DNA from: DATHZQ01 sp963823505
GTDB taxonomy: Bacteria; Actinomycetota; Acidimicrobiia; Spongiisociales; UBA5794
DNA: 64,000 bases
Assembly (NCBI GenBank): GCA_963823505.1
Contig: CAWGLY010000005.1
Span: forward strand, 186,001 to 250,000
Direction of reading: 5' to 3'
Below are positions 27,491 through 36,570 of the stretch, one piece after another. The notes under the pieces are model-generated. The model was not told the DNA's origin and did no database searches. It saw only the letters and a program-made list of their open reading frames with translations. The position numbers and the translations under genes were made by a program. Each line of letters starts with the position of its first letter. Position 1 is the stretch's first letter.

Positions 27491-27496
27491 TATACT
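27491..27496 (+). promoter_or_regulatory. -10 box upstream of the DUF3040 gene
   Basis: TATACT, the best -10 match in this part of the window, lies 38 bases before the ATG at 27534. No matching -35 hexamer stands out at 16-18 bases upstream. Confidence 0.4.
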
Positions 27497-27533
27497 GACG
27501 GAGCCGCGACTCCGAGGCGAAGGAAACAACGGC

Positions 27534-27875
27534 ATGCCGCTCAATGAACGAGAGCAGCGCATCCTCGAAGAGATAGAGCGCCAGTTCTATCAGGAGGATC
27601 CGAAGCTGGCTCAAACCGTGGCGAACACCACGTTGGAATCGGTCAGGCGCCGATGGAACAGGGTCGCGTTCGTCGGGTTCGTCGTTGGCCTGGTGGTGAT
27701 GCTTGCGTCCTTCACGCAGTGGACCGCCGTCGCCCTCGTCGGGTTCCTGATCATGGTCGTCAGCGCAGGCTGGATCGCCATGAATGTGCGTCGAAACCGC
27801 ACCGAAGCGAGTGGTTCAGGACCACTGTCCGGGTGGTTGGAGCAGGTTCGGCAGAGGTGGCAGCGCGACCGCTAG
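27534..27875 (+). CDS. DUF3040 membrane protein
   Basis: 113 residues. The N-terminus MPLNEREQRILEEIERQFYQEDPKLA is the DUF3040 signature. Two TM segments follow (about residues 47-62 and 66-85), then a basic tail. Function unknown; the family is confined mainly to actinobacteria and is usually found just upstream of mraZ and the division cluster. Here it is separated from mraZ by about 18 kb. Confidence 0.88.
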   Translation: MPLNEREQRILEEIERQFYQEDPKLAQTVANTTLESVRRRWNRVAFVGFVVGLVVMLASFTQWTAVALVGFLIMVVSAGWIAMNVRRNRTEASGSGPLSGWLEQVRQRWQRDR

Positions 27876-27977
27876 AGTGCGTCTCCCGCCAGTGGGGGGC
27901 GGGTGAGGATTTTGAACTTCTGAGGCAGCGGCGTGTCCTGACGGCCACGGTGCCTTGCGGATGACCAGGGAGGACCG

Positions 27978-28469
27978 TTGGACGGGTTTACGGCGCAGCA
28001 GGCGTCCCAGCTGACATATTGCACCGCACATCAGCTTCGGTATTGGGACAAGGTGAATCTCGTCCAACCCTCGATCCAGTCGACCGGTGGCAGGCCGGGG
28101 CGGCGCAGGCTCTACTCCTTCAGGGACCTCGTCGCACTCCGGGTCGTGAAGAGCCTTCTCGACAACGGCATGTCCGTTCAGCGTGTCCGCCGCGCTTGGG
28201 ACTATCTACGGCGCACGGCCGACATGGACTCACATCTGGCCGAGGTTCGCTTGGTCACAGATGGTCAGTCCATTTTCCGGATCGCATCGGACGATGATGA
28301 GTTGCTCGATGCGTTGCGCCAGGGCCAGCTCGCCTTCTTCGTCGCCATCAACGAGATTGCCCGCACAGTCGAGGACGACGTGACCCGATTCGAGCTCGAC
28401 CGGGAGCAGTTTCTCGAGTTGCTGCGGCGGGTCGAGGATGACGTCCTCTCCGAGGTCGACACGGCCTGA
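27978..28469 (+). CDS. MerR-family transcriptional regulator
   Basis: 163 residues with a TTG start, supported by GGGAGG five bases upstream. An N-terminal winged helix, FTAQQASQLTYCTAHQLRYWDKVNLVQPS, has the MerR-type arginine-tyrosine-tryptophan helix. The wing is GGRPGRRRLYSFRDLVALRVVKSLL. The C-terminal ~80 residues are acidic and helical without a metal-binding Cys cluster, so the inducer is unknown. Such MerR-like genes occur near DUF3040 and dinB in actinobacteria. Confidence 0.8.
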   Translation: MDGFTAQQASQLTYCTAHQLRYWDKVNLVQPSIQSTGGRPGRRRLYSFRDLVALRVVKSLLDNGMSVQRVRRAWDYLRRTADMDSHLAEVRLVTDGQSIFRIASDDDELLDALRQGQLAFFVAINEIARTVEDDVTRFELDREQFLELLRRVEDDVLSEVDTA

Positions 28470-28485
28470 CCCACGTCGAAGCGGC

Positions 28486-30870
28486 TCACGGCCTCCGGCG
28501 TCGCCAGCCGTCCGGAATCAACGAGGTCAGCCGGTAGAGCGACACGATTCGCTGGGTCCGCGAATACCTGCCGGCAAGTCGTGACGTGGTCTGTTCGAGC
28601 GAGCTTGTCGCCGTCGTCACCACGGCCGGATCCTGAGCTGCGGGAGGCCCGTAAATGGCCTTCCCGTACACCGTAGCCAGCGGCTCGAGGGCAGGATCGA
28701 CGGCCTCGGCCAGCTCATCTGGAGTGAGGGTGGGCGCCGGGCGCTCGCCGTAGTCCTCGAGCCTGGCGACGATGTCTTCCCATGCCGCGGTGATGTCGCC
28801 GTTCTGGAGCCGCGCCATTCGCCGCCTCCTGCGCGACCATTTGAGGAGCGGGATCCCGCCGAAGCCGAGCGCGGCGCCGATACCGAGCAGCACCACGGGC
28901 CAGGCCCACCGGCCGAGCCCTGCACCGCTCGACGCCGCCGGGGCCCCCAAGTCATCCAGGCTGAAGTCGAGATTCCGGTCGAGGAAGTCATCCGGGTCGA
29001 AGAGACGCCCCGGCTGGTCGGGGAGGGCAAAGAGCGGGTCGGGAATGTCCTCGAAGTAGTCCACGGGGTCGAACCCGAGCTGGGCAACGACCTCGCCGGT
29101 CGTCGTGGGATTGATCTGGTCCGGGCGGGGGGTCGGGTCGAACTGGACCCAGCCCTGCGTCGGCATCCACAGCTCGACCCAGGCGTGGGCGTTGCGGTCC
29201 CGCACAACCACGACGTCGTCGCGTGCGGTTCGTTCGCCGGGGGTGAAACCGAGTACCACCCGTGACGGCACGCCGAGGGTCCTGGCCATCACCGCCATGG
29301 AGGTCGCAAAATTCTCGCAATAGCCGGCTCTGTAGGAGTTCGACTCGGCGTCGAGCAGCCAGTCGGCGAGGTCAGTTGCGCCGTGGCCCGGCTCGATGTC
29401 CGTGGTATAGCTGAAGTCGCTCGAGCGGAACCACGATTCGAGCGCCAGACCGATCTCGAACGGTGTCCTGAGGTTGGTGGTCTTCTCCCGCGCAAGCGCT
29501 TGAATCTCGGGATCGAGATCCTCGGGAACTTGGAGGAAGACCTCGACGTTGGGTGGCGCTTCCCGCACCTGGCCCACCGAGGGCGAGGGGACAGGTGCTC
29601 CATCGGTGGCCGCTGCCTCGAAGAGCGGAGACAGCTCCCCGTTGGAGTTCGAAGCCAGAACGTCGAGATCGGGGTGCGGGACCAGCGAGGTGACCGAATA
29701 TTTGAGCTCCTGGTAGCTCAGGCCCCCTTCGAGCCGCAACGACCCGTCGTCCTTGCGCACCCGCAATGATGCTTCAAAGGTGCCGTCGCCCAAAACGTCG
29801 ACGGGGCTGTACGGCGCCGGCTGCCATTCGGACACGAGCCGGTCCACGATGATGGTGGCTGTCACTTCCTCCGTTGGGCCTGCGAAGGCATGCCCGAGGT
29901 CCTCCCACGTATTGGTCTCCAGCGGTTCGATCTCGGGCCGATTCGCAAAGAAGCGGCCCCTCTCGTAGGTCTCCAACGTGAGGAGACGGAAATAGACGCT
30001 CTCGGCCGGGACGTCGCCTTCGATCTCAGCAAAGAAGAGCGGAGTGTTGGTGTTGGACACGATCGACTGCTGGATGCTCGCAAACGTGTTGTACGAGACG
30101 CTGCCGAAGTACTCCCCGGTGAGACCAGTCGCCACCCGCCACGTCACGATGCCGTCGTACGGGACCGAGTTGCGGAACGTGCCGACGGCGATGGCGCTGC
30201 CCACCAGCGTCACGCCGAGTGCGGCAACAGTGGCTGCGTTGAGGAACGACCGGGTAGGTCGCCATCCCGAGGCGTGTGCCATGCGGCCAGACGTGTTGGC
30301 GCGCTCGTCTGCGGTCACGGCCATGACCGCTCCCGCCAGCAGGGCGAGGAACACCAGGATCCGGGCCATACCGGTTGGGTTCCGGTCCATCGTGGCAAAT
30401 TGCAGCGAAAGGACGAGACCTGGAATGACGGCGATCCCCGGCCTGCCGCGCAACAAGCCGTAGGCCGTCACGGCACCAACCACCCAGAACAATGCCGTGA
30501 TGATCACCACGAGACCGCTCACGGGGAGCACGGGCTCGATACCGTTGCGGATGATCACCATCGCCTGATCGAGCTGCGCACCCATGGCGGAGAAGCTTGC
30601 CTGAGTGGGGATCAAGAACACGAGGGTCTCCGGGGTGGCGATCCTGAACGACACAACGATGAGCGCCATTGCATTGATCGCGGTGACCACCCACATCGAC
30701 AACCGGTAGGTGATCCCGGTCCAGGTGATCACCGCACCGAGCGCGAGACCGGCGAGGACGACGAACTGCCACGGCGGGCCTTGCACGGTCGGCCGGAGCA
30801 GGCCGTTGAGCTGGGTGAAGGCGAACGCCAGGATCGCGGCGGCGGCTAGGCCTGTGTACCGATAGACCAC
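28486..30870 (-). CDS. Transglutaminase-like (TgpA/DUF3488) membrane protein
   Basis: 794 residues. The N-terminal ~190 residues hold five or six TM helices (DUF3488/TgpA N-terminal). A periplasmic/extracellular region follows with a transglutaminase core: Cys in YCENFATSMAVMARTLGVPSR, His in NAHAWVELW and Asp in FDPTPR, near residues 515-585. A final TM near residue 690 (WAWPVVLLGIGAALGFGG) and a cytoplasmic DUF4129-like tail end the protein. The start overlaps the DUF58 gene by 25 bases. With moxR and DUF58 it forms a recurrent envelope-associated operon whose exact role is not established. Confidence 0.88.
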   Translation of the reverse strand: MVYRYTGLAAAAILAFAFTQLNGLLRPTVQGPPWQFVVLAGLALGAVITWTGITYRLSMWVVTAINAMALIVVSFRIATPETLVFLIPTQASFSAMGAQLDQAMVIIRNGIEPVLPVSGLVVIITALFWVVGAVTAYGLLRGRPGIAVIPGLVLSLQFATMDRNPTGMARILVFLALLAGAVMAVTADERANTSGRMAHASGWRPTRSFLNAATVAALGVTLVGSAIAVGTFRNSVPYDGIVTWRVATGLTGEYFGSVSYNTFASIQQSIVSNTNTPLFFAEIEGDVPAESVYFRLLTLETYERGRFFANRPEIEPLETNTWEDLGHAFAGPTEEVTATIIVDRLVSEWQPAPYSPVDVLGDGTFEASLRVRKDDGSLRLEGGLSYQELKYSVTSLVPHPDLDVLASNSNGELSPLFEAAATDGAPVPSPSVGQVREAPPNVEVFLQVPEDLDPEIQALAREKTTNLRTPFEIGLALESWFRSSDFSYTTDIEPGHGATDLADWLLDAESNSYRAGYCENFATSMAVMARTLGVPSRVVLGFTPGERTARDDVVVVRDRNAHAWVELWMPTQGWVQFDPTPRPDQINPTTTGEVVAQLGFDPVDYFEDIPDPLFALPDQPGRLFDPDDFLDRNLDFSLDDLGAPAASSGAGLGRWAWPVVLLGIGAALGFGGIPLLKWSRRRRRMARLQNGDITAAWEDIVARLEDYGERPAPTLTPDELAEAVDPALEPLATVYGKAIYGPPAAQDPAVVTTATSSLEQTTSRLAGRYSRTQRIVSLYRLTSLIPDGWRRRRP

Positions 30871-32030
30871 GATCGCTCCAATGCCTCCTGCCAGGCGCTG
30901 GCCCAGCGTGTTCCTCGTGGCGATGTCACCGTCACCACACCCGCTTGGCGAAGCCCGACGACTGCTTCGTTGCGCTCATCGGCAACGGACATGACCACTG
31001 TCCTCGTGTAATCACGCCCGAGCGTGCGGTAAAGCGCAAGGTGACTGTCGCCAACCCGACCGGTGACGAGCACCAGAGCGCCCCCCGACATCCCGCGCCG
31101 GCGCAACCGGTTGACTCCAACTCGAAGATCGGCGGCTTCGGCTGGCTGCACCATCGCAAGCTCTTCCATCGCAAGCCCGTACGTGTCCATCGAGGCAACG
31201 GTCGTCGGGTTTGCCTGGCCCAGCCAGAGGGTCGGGCTGAAACCTGCCGCGAACAGGTGATGCAGGGCCGACGCCGCGCCGCGGACGGCATGTTCGAACG
31301 TGTCGGGGCCCGAGTAGCTGGCCGCATCCGGATCCAGGACGATCAGGGCTCGGGACTGCCATGGCATCTCGAGCTGGCGGATCATCAGCTCATCGCGCTT
31401 GGCGGACGTGGGCCAGTGGACCCGGCGCAGGTCATCCCCCTGCTGGTACTGGCGCATGGTGAAGAAGTCCTCACCGCCGGTCTGGGAGAAGCGGGCGCGC
31501 GATTGTGCGGTGTTGGGGTCGTGGCCGCGGACGACCGGAAGACCTTCAAGTGTTTCGATGCCCGGGAAGACCACGAGCCGATCGACGCGGCCCACCTCTC
31601 CGCCGGATTCCGCCATACCGAAGGGATCCCGGATCCTGACGTCCGTGGGACCCACCTTGTAGACCCCGCGCGGCCGGCACAACACCTCGTAGCGTCCGAT
31701 CAACGGATCCTCGGGGGCCACATGGTCGGCGACGAACTCGGCGGCGCCGAGACCCTCGACCGTATCGGTGACGTGGGTGTGCGAGAGCCCACGGTGCGCA
31801 ACAAGCGACACCGTCACCAGCGCTCTGTCGCCGTCGTGCACCTGATCGGGGCTGATGTCGCGGGACAACGCGACGCGGGGAGCGATCCGGCGAACGTAGA
31901 CGACACCAAACGCCACTGAGGCACCGAGGAATACCGCAGCGGCCAGCAGGAGCTGTTCGCCGAAGCCGACCCACAACAGCGACAACGCGGCTGCTGCGCC
32001 CAACGCCGCCCAGCCCCGCAGCGTCGGCAT
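30846..32030 (-). CDS. DUF58 domain protein
   Basis: 394 residues. Two N-terminal TM helices (about residues 5-45) are followed by a domain with the DUF58 hallmark FFTMRQYQQGDDLRRVHWPTSAKRDELMIRQLE near residue 190. A von Willebrand A-like fold begins at ALIVLDPD near 233. It partners MoxR ATPases in many bacteria. The start abuts the moxR stop, and the 3' end overlaps the transglutaminase start. Confidence 0.87.
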   Translation of the reverse strand: MPTLRGWAALGAAAALSLLWVGFGEQLLLAAAVFLGASVAFGVVYVRRIAPRVALSRDISPDQVHDGDRALVTVSLVAHRGLSHTHVTDTVEGLGAAEFVADHVAPEDPLIGRYEVLCRPRGVYKVGPTDVRIRDPFGMAESGGEVGRVDRLVVFPGIETLEGLPVVRGHDPNTAQSRARFSQTGGEDFFTMRQYQQGDDLRRVHWPTSAKRDELMIRQLEMPWQSRALIVLDPDAASYSGPDTFEHAVRGAASALHHLFAAGFSPTLWLGQANPTTVASMDTYGLAMEELAMVQPAEAADLRVGVNRLRRRGMSGGALVLVTGRVGDSHLALYRTLGRDYTRTVVMSVADERNEAVVGLRQAGVVTVTSPRGTRWASAWQEALERSWSIGTQA

Positions 32031-33001
32031 CAGGAGCCCGGCTTCAGGCCCGGGACCGGGACGCTCGCGCTCAGACCGTCGATGACTGCGCTCATGTCGA
32101 CGCCGCGCATCTGCGCCTCAGGCCGGAGGATCAGACGGTGATTCAGCACGGGCTCGAGCATGACCTTGACGTCGTCCGGGGCCACATAGTCCCGGCCCTG
32201 GGTGGCGGCATGGGTACGCGCCGCCCTGAGCAGGTACAGGGTGGCCCGCGGCGAGATGCCGAGCAACAAGTCCGGATCGTTCCGCGACGCATCGGCAAGA
32301 TCGACGAGATACCCCTTGACGACATCTGCGACGTAGATGCGGCGAGCCGCCTGCACCATCGCAACGACGTCGTCGGCGTGAACCACGGCCTCGAGCTCGT
32401 CGTACGTCGAGTGGTCGCCGTGCGTCTCGAGCATCTGGAGTTCCTTCTCGCGGTTCGGGTACCCCACCGCCAGCCGCATCATGAAACGGTCGAGCTGCGC
32501 CTCAGGCAAGGGATAGGTCCCCTCGTGCTCGATCGGGTTCTGGGTCGCCACCACCAGGAAGGGGGAATCGAGGCGGCGCGTGACGCCGTCGACGGTGACC
32601 TGTTGCTCCTCCATTGCCTCCAGGAGGGCGGACTGAGTCTTCGGGCTGGCACGGTTGATCTCGTCGCCGAGCACGACGTTGGCGAACACAGGCCCTGAGC
32701 GAAACACGAACTCGCCGCGATCCCGATCCCACACCGAGACTCCCGTGACATCCGACGGCAAGAGGTCGGGTGTGAATTGGATGCGGGAAAAGGTGCAGTC
32801 GATCGATCGAGCCAGCGATTTGGCGAGCAGCGTCTTGCCCACACCCGGCACATCCTCAACGAGGGCGTGGCCTCCCGAGATCAGGCATACAGTCATCAGT
32901 TCGATGACGTCGCGCTTTCCTTGTATGACTCGTTCGATGTTGTCGGTGATGGCGTCGAAGCGCTTCCGGAACCCCTGGAGGTCTTCGGCGCTGATGGTCA
33001 C
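32030..33001 (-). CDS. MoxR-type AAA+ ATPase
   Basis: 323 residues. Walker A is in LVEDVPGVGKTLLAKSLA near residue 40, Walker B in VVLGDEINRASPKTQSALLEAM near 100, and sensor-1 in VVATQNPIEHEGTYPLPEAQLDRFM near 135. It belongs to the MoxR group that acts with von Willebrand A/DUF58 partners as a chaperone-like module. The GTG at 33001 is preferred: AAAGGAG lies seven bases upstream, and the longer frame crosses a repeat element. First gene of the moxR-DUF58-transglutaminase operon. Confidence 0.92.
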   Translation of the reverse strand: MTISAEDLQGFRKRFDAITDNIERVIQGKRDVIELMTVCLISGGHALVEDVPGVGKTLLAKSLARSIDCTFSRIQFTPDLLPSDVTGVSVWDRDRGEFVFRSGPVFANVVLGDEINRASPKTQSALLEAMEEQQVTVDGVTRRLDSPFLVVATQNPIEHEGTYPLPEAQLDRFMMRLAVGYPNREKELQMLETHGDHSTYDELEAVVHADDVVAMVQAARRIYVADVVKGYLVDLADASRNDPDLLLGISPRATLYLLRAARTHAATQGRDYVAPDDVKVMLEPVLNHRLILRPEAQMRGVDMSAVIDGLSASVPVPGLKPGS

Positions 33002-33059
33002 AGGCGGTCTCCTTTTTCCGGCAGAGAGAACATTGAGGTTATCAAAGCGTCGGGCGCTA

Positions 33060-33157
33060 GGAGACTGCTGATCAAATCGTCGTGACGGCTCGAACCCTGG
33101 CGAACTGCATGGCACAAATTCGGTCCGAGCTCGAACTGACCTTGATCTGCAATGTCC
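33060..33157 (+). repeat. Dispersed ~100-bp inverted-repeat element, copy 3
   Basis: A 98-base copy beginning GGAGACTGCTGATCAAATC and ending CCTTGATCTGCAATGTCC. The ends pair imperfectly (GATCAA with TTGATC and flanking matches), and the element is bordered by TA on both sides. It lies in the 220-base gap between the moxR start and the small gene at 33222, in the same strand orientation as copies 1 and 2. It would lie just upstream of the moxR promoter region. Confidence 0.75.
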
Positions 33158-33221
33158 TACTGCGGGGCACAAACCGATCTGCCGGAGCGACCAGCCGTTC
33201 GTGTGGTAGAACGATGGCGCC

Positions 33222-33470
33222 ATGAAATCGGTTCCGACCTTTGCGCTTCTCGGAATAGTCGTCAGACATCCCCGGATCTGGGGTGAGGCGATGCGGGCCG
33301 CACCGTCGTTTGCCCGGCGAGGCTGGTGGCGGAAGCCTCCGTTCCTGCCCTTGCCCGATCCGGAGTACGTCGCATGGCGCGTGGCGACGGCGTACGGCTC
33401 TGCGAACGGCCGGATCCCGCCGGATGACATCGTGGCGTATCTCGAATGGAGGCGTCGCCAGCGAAGCTGA
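33222..33470 (+). CDS. Small basic hypothetical protein
   Basis: 82 residues, rich in Arg, Pro and Trp (FARRGWWRKPPFLPLPDPEYVAWR). The C-terminal half (AYGSANGRIPPDDIVAYLEWRRRQRS) looks like an amphipathic helix. No membrane segment is certain, and no family is recognised. The coding frame is open throughout but the ribosome site is weak. It is convergent with the resolvase-like gene, 10 bases away. Confidence 0.5.
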   Translation: MKSVPTFALLGIVVRHPRIWGEAMRAAPSFARRGWWRKPPFLPLPDPEYVAWRVATAYGSANGRIPPDDIVAYLEWRRRQRS

Positions 33471-33480
33471 CGTGCTGCGG

Positions 33481-33915
33481 TCAGCCGATGGTCCGGCGCA
33501 CGGCTTCGATCCGTTGCAGCGTGGCGCGAAGCTCGGCTCTGGCTGCGTCTGCCGGTGGTTCGGTGAGGTGTTTCTCGTCGTCGGGCTCAGTGGACACCAG
33601 GTCGGCGCCTCGGCTGCGGAGCTGGGCAAGCAAGGTTTCCTGCCCGACCATGTCGGCAGCAAGTGCATCGAGCGAGGCGACCATCAAAGTGGATGCCGCA
33701 CCCGAGTCGATGATGGCTAGCGCCGCTCGCATCCCTGGTCGCACATCGCTGCCGTCTGCGGCGTGAACATCGGAGCAGACGGCGATGAGGCGGTGCCCTT
33801 GCTCGCTTGCGAAGCGCCGCATCCGCTCATGCTGCGAGAACGCCGGCTCGGCGACCGCCGCCGGGGGGGCTTCCCTCGTGTATCCGATGACATGCATACC
33901 GAAGGAGTCTTGCAC
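33481..33915 (-). CDS. Degenerate serine-recombinase (resolvase N-terminal domain) protein
   Basis: 144 residues if the GTG at 33915 is used (GGAGG eight bases upstream); an internal ATG at 33897 is an alternative. It matches the resolvase catalytic fold from end to end: HVIGYTREAP at the N-terminus, SDVRPGMRAALAII in the middle, then LMVASLDALAADMVGQETLLAQL and RAELRATLQRIEA. The nucleophilic serine that follows Y-x-R-x is absent (YTREA), and the catalytic arginine of the LDRLxR motif is replaced (LDALAAD). There is no DNA-binding C-terminal domain. It is therefore probably not a recombinase. It is divergent from an HNH gene, 67 bases between starts. Confidence 0.7.
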   Translation of the reverse strand: MQDSFGMHVIGYTREAPPAAVAEPAFSQHERMRRFASEQGHRLIAVCSDVHAADGSDVRPGMRAALAIIDSGAASTLMVASLDALAADMVGQETLLAQLRSRGADLVSTEPDDEKHLTEPPADAARAELRATLQRIEAVRRTIG

Positions 33916-33982
33916 AACCGTCACCTCCGGCGAGCCGTTCGGCTGCGCAGAGGCAGGTACGGGCCCCTGGTACTCTGCTCCG

Positions 33983-34471
33983 ATGCCAAGGGCGCTGGTG
34001 CTCAACGCAACGTACGAGCCGCTTTCCGTCGTGCCTGTACGACGGGCGCTGGTGCTCGTCCTGCGGGAGAGCGCCGACGTCGTGGAAAGCAACGGCCACG
34101 TCTGGCACTCCGAGCATGTCACGCTCAGCTCGCCGTCGGTGATCAAGCTTCGTCGCTATGTGAGAGTGCGGGTCGATCGCCGCGTGCCGCTGAATCGCCG
34201 TTCGATCTTCCTGCGCGACGACTTCTCCTGCCAGTACTGCAACAGGCCGGCAGAGAACGTCGACCACGTCGTGCCCCGCTCCCAGGGTGGGACCCACACG
34301 TGGGACAACGTCGTGGCAGCGTGCCGGCGCTGCAACACCAAGAAGGGCGGCAGGACCCCTGAGCAGGCCGGCCTTCACCTCCGCGTGCCGCCCAAAGCCC
34401 CACCGCGCCAAGGGTGGGTTGCTTTTGCGTCGGGACTTCGCCCGGACCCGTCCTGGGAGCCCTACCTGTGA
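33983..34471 (+). CDS. HNH endonuclease family protein
   Basis: 162 residues. N-terminal MPRALVLNATYEPLSVVPVRRALVLVL is characteristic of a widespread actinobacterial HNH family. The nuclease module near residues 75-125 has zinc-ribbon cysteines CQYC and CRRC around VDHVVPRSQGGTHTWDNVVAA, including the His-Asn-His catalytic set. The ATG at 33983 lies six bases after a TACTCT box, which may be a leaderless promoter. Cellular substrate unknown; it is not linked to a methylase. Confidence 0.85.
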   Translation: MPRALVLNATYEPLSVVPVRRALVLVLRESADVVESNGHVWHSEHVTLSSPSVIKLRRYVRVRVDRRVPLNRRSIFLRDDFSCQYCNRPAENVDHVVPRSQGGTHTWDNVVAACRRCNTKKGGRTPEQAGLHLRVPPKAPPRQGWVAFASGLRPDPSWEPYL

Positions 34472-34512
34472 GCCCGCCCAACTCCACCACGACCGTGGCG
34501 TAAGCTCGCCGG

Positions 34513-36570
34513 ATGACGAGTCAAACCGTGCTGGGAACTTGCCATCACGACTGCCCGGACACGTGTGGGTGGGTGGCGACCGTCGAGGACGGTGTCGCGG
34601 TGAAGCTGCGGGGGAACCGCGATCATCCGTACTCGCGTGGCGAGCTGTGTCCCAAGGTCAATCGTTTCCTCGATCGGGTCTACAGCCCGGATCGGCTCTT
34701 GCACCCGATGATCCGGACCGGTGCGAAGGGTGCAGGCGAATTCGAGCGCGTGTCATGGGGTGAGGCGCTCGCCCATGCTGCCCGAGGCTTGCGCAGAGCC
34801 ATCGACGAGCATGGCGGTGAGTCCGTGCTCCCATGGTGGGACGCCGGAACCCAGGGGCTGCTCCAGCTCTCGTCGCTCGACCGCAGGTTGTTTGCCCGCA
34901 TGGGGGCTTCGCGACTGACCGGTTCCCTCTGTGGAGGCACGGCCGGTGCGGGAGCCGCGGCGACGCTCGGCTCGGGCCGCGCCTCGGATCCGATGGATGT
35001 GCGTTTCTCCAAGCTCATCGTGCTCTGGGGCACCAACACCCGACTCACCAACCGGCACCTGTGGCCGTTCATCGAGGAGGCGAGGTCCGCCGGTGCGACG
35101 GTGGTGGTCGTCGATCCCATCCGGACGATGACGGCGGATTCGGCAGATTGGTTCGTCCAGCCGCTGCCCGGCACCGACGTGGCACTGATGCTGGCGATGA
35201 TGCACGTTCTCGTCAGAGACGACCTGATCGACGGGGACTACGTGGCGCGGCACACGACGGGCTTCGCCGAGCTGGTCGCACACGTCGCCGAATGGAGCCC
35301 GGAGCGGGCGGCCGCGGTCTGCGGTCTGGAGGCTGCCGAGATCGAACGGCTCGCGACTACCTACGGTTCGGCGCAGCCCGCGATGATTCGCACCCTCATC
35401 GGCGCCGAGCACCACGAGAACGGTGCAATGTTCTTCCGGACCCTGGCTTGCCTCCCCACGCTCACCGGGTCGTGGCAACACGTCGGGGGAGGGTTCGCCA
35501 GGAGTGTGGGTTCGTGGGCGGGCACGCTGGTGGACGACGGAGCGTTCGAGCCTGCCGACGTGCCCGACACCCGCGGCATCAACATGAACCACCTTGGGCG
35601 GGTGCTCGTCGACGAGTCGCTCAGCCCGCCGATCACGGCGCTGGTCGTCTGGAACGGCAACCCGCTGGTCAGCGTGCCCAACGCTGAGGCCATCCGGCGC
35701 GGGCTCGAGCGGACCGATCTGTTCACGATCGTCAGCGAGCAGTTCATGACCGACACGGCTCGGTATGCGGACGTCATCTTCCCCGCGACGACGCAGCTCG
35801 AGCAGACCGACGTTGTTCCGTCCTGGGGGCACCTCTACCTGGGGTGGAACGAGCCCGCCATCGCCCCGCTCGGGGAGAGCGTGCCCAACACCGAGCTGTG
35901 GCGCCGGCTCGCCGCTGAAATGGGGTACGACGAGCCAAGCCTGTTCGAGACCGATCAGTCACTGCTCGAGTCGGCTCTCCAGCGTTTTGATCTCGACGTG
36001 CTGCGCAAAGAGGGCTTCGTGAGGCTGAACCTGCCCGAGCATCTGCTGCCGTACGCAGAAGGCAACTTTGCGACGCCGAGCGGCAAGGCTGAGCTGGCCA
36101 GCGACCGGCTCGGCGACCGTGGGCTCGCCCGGCTGCCCACCTTTGTTCCGCCTGAGGAAAGTCTGGTCGGAAACGGCGAGGCGGCCCGTTTCCCTCTTGC
36201 GTTGCTGACCCCGAAGCACCACACCAGGTTCCTCAACACGAGCTACACCCATCTGCCTGCGCACGGACCTCGCGAAGGCGGGCCGTTCGTCGAGATGCAT
36301 GCGGTCGACGCCGAGGCGCGAGGTGTCGCCGAGGGCGACGTGGTCGAGGTGTGGAACGACCGCGGGTCGCTGCGGCTCCCGGTGCGGATATCCGAGCGAG
36401 TGCGCCCTGGCGTTGTTGCCGTTCCCTTCGGCTGGTGGTCGGCAGATCACGTCACTGGCGGGTCGGCCAACTCGTTGACGAGCGACACGCTCACGGATTG
36501 GGGTGGCGGGGTGGCCTACTCCGACACGCTGGTGGACGTGCGCGGCTCCAACACCACGACAGGGATCTGA
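34513..36570 (+). CDS. Molybdopterin-dependent oxidoreductase (BisC/formate dehydrogenase-like)
   Basis: 685 residues of the DMSO reductase superfamily. The N-terminal [4Fe-4S] ligands are C10, C14, C18 and C46 (TCHHDCPDTCGW and GELCPK). FERVSWGEALAHAARGL is the usual second block. Bis-MGD-binding regions include VLWGTNTRLTNRH and LVVWNGNPLVSVPN, and the C-terminal cap domain contains TPKHHTRFLNTSY. No twin-arginine signal is present, so it is cytosolic. No selenocysteine codon is seen at an active-site position. Partner electron-transfer subunits are absent nearby, so substrate and partner are unknown. The 3' end overlaps the reductase on the other strand by 55 bases. Confidence 0.87.
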   Translation: MTSQTVLGTCHHDCPDTCGWVATVEDGVAVKLRGNRDHPYSRGELCPKVNRFLDRVYSPDRLLHPMIRTGAKGAGEFERVSWGEALAHAARGLRRAIDEHGGESVLPWWDAGTQGLLQLSSLDRRLFARMGASRLTGSLCGGTAGAGAAATLGSGRASDPMDVRFSKLIVLWGTNTRLTNRHLWPFIEEARSAGATVVVVDPIRTMTADSADWFVQPLPGTDVALMLAMMHVLVRDDLIDGDYVARHTTGFAELVAHVAEWSPERAAAVCGLEAAEIERLATTYGSAQPAMIRTLIGAEHHENGAMFFRTLACLPTLTGSWQHVGGGFARSVGSWAGTLVDDGAFEPADVPDTRGINMNHLGRVLVDESLSPPITALVVWNGNPLVSVPNAEAIRRGLERTDLFTIVSEQFMTDTARYADVIFPATTQLEQTDVVPSWGHLYLGWNEPAIAPLGESVPNTELWRRLAAEMGYDEPSLFETDQSLLESALQRFDLDVLRKEGFVRLNLPEHLLPYAEGNFATPSGKAELASDRLGDRGLARLPTFVPPEESLVGNGEAARFPLALLTPKHHTRFLNTSYTHLPAHGPREGGPFVEMHAVDAEARGVAEGDVVEVWNDRGSLRLPVRISERVRPGVVAVPFGWWSADHVTGGSANSLTSDTLTDWGGGVAYSDTLVDVRGSNTTTGI

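Noticed and set aside
34513..36570. Selenocysteine in the molybdopterin enzyme
   Set aside because: No in-frame TGA lies at an active-site position; the reading frame is continuous.
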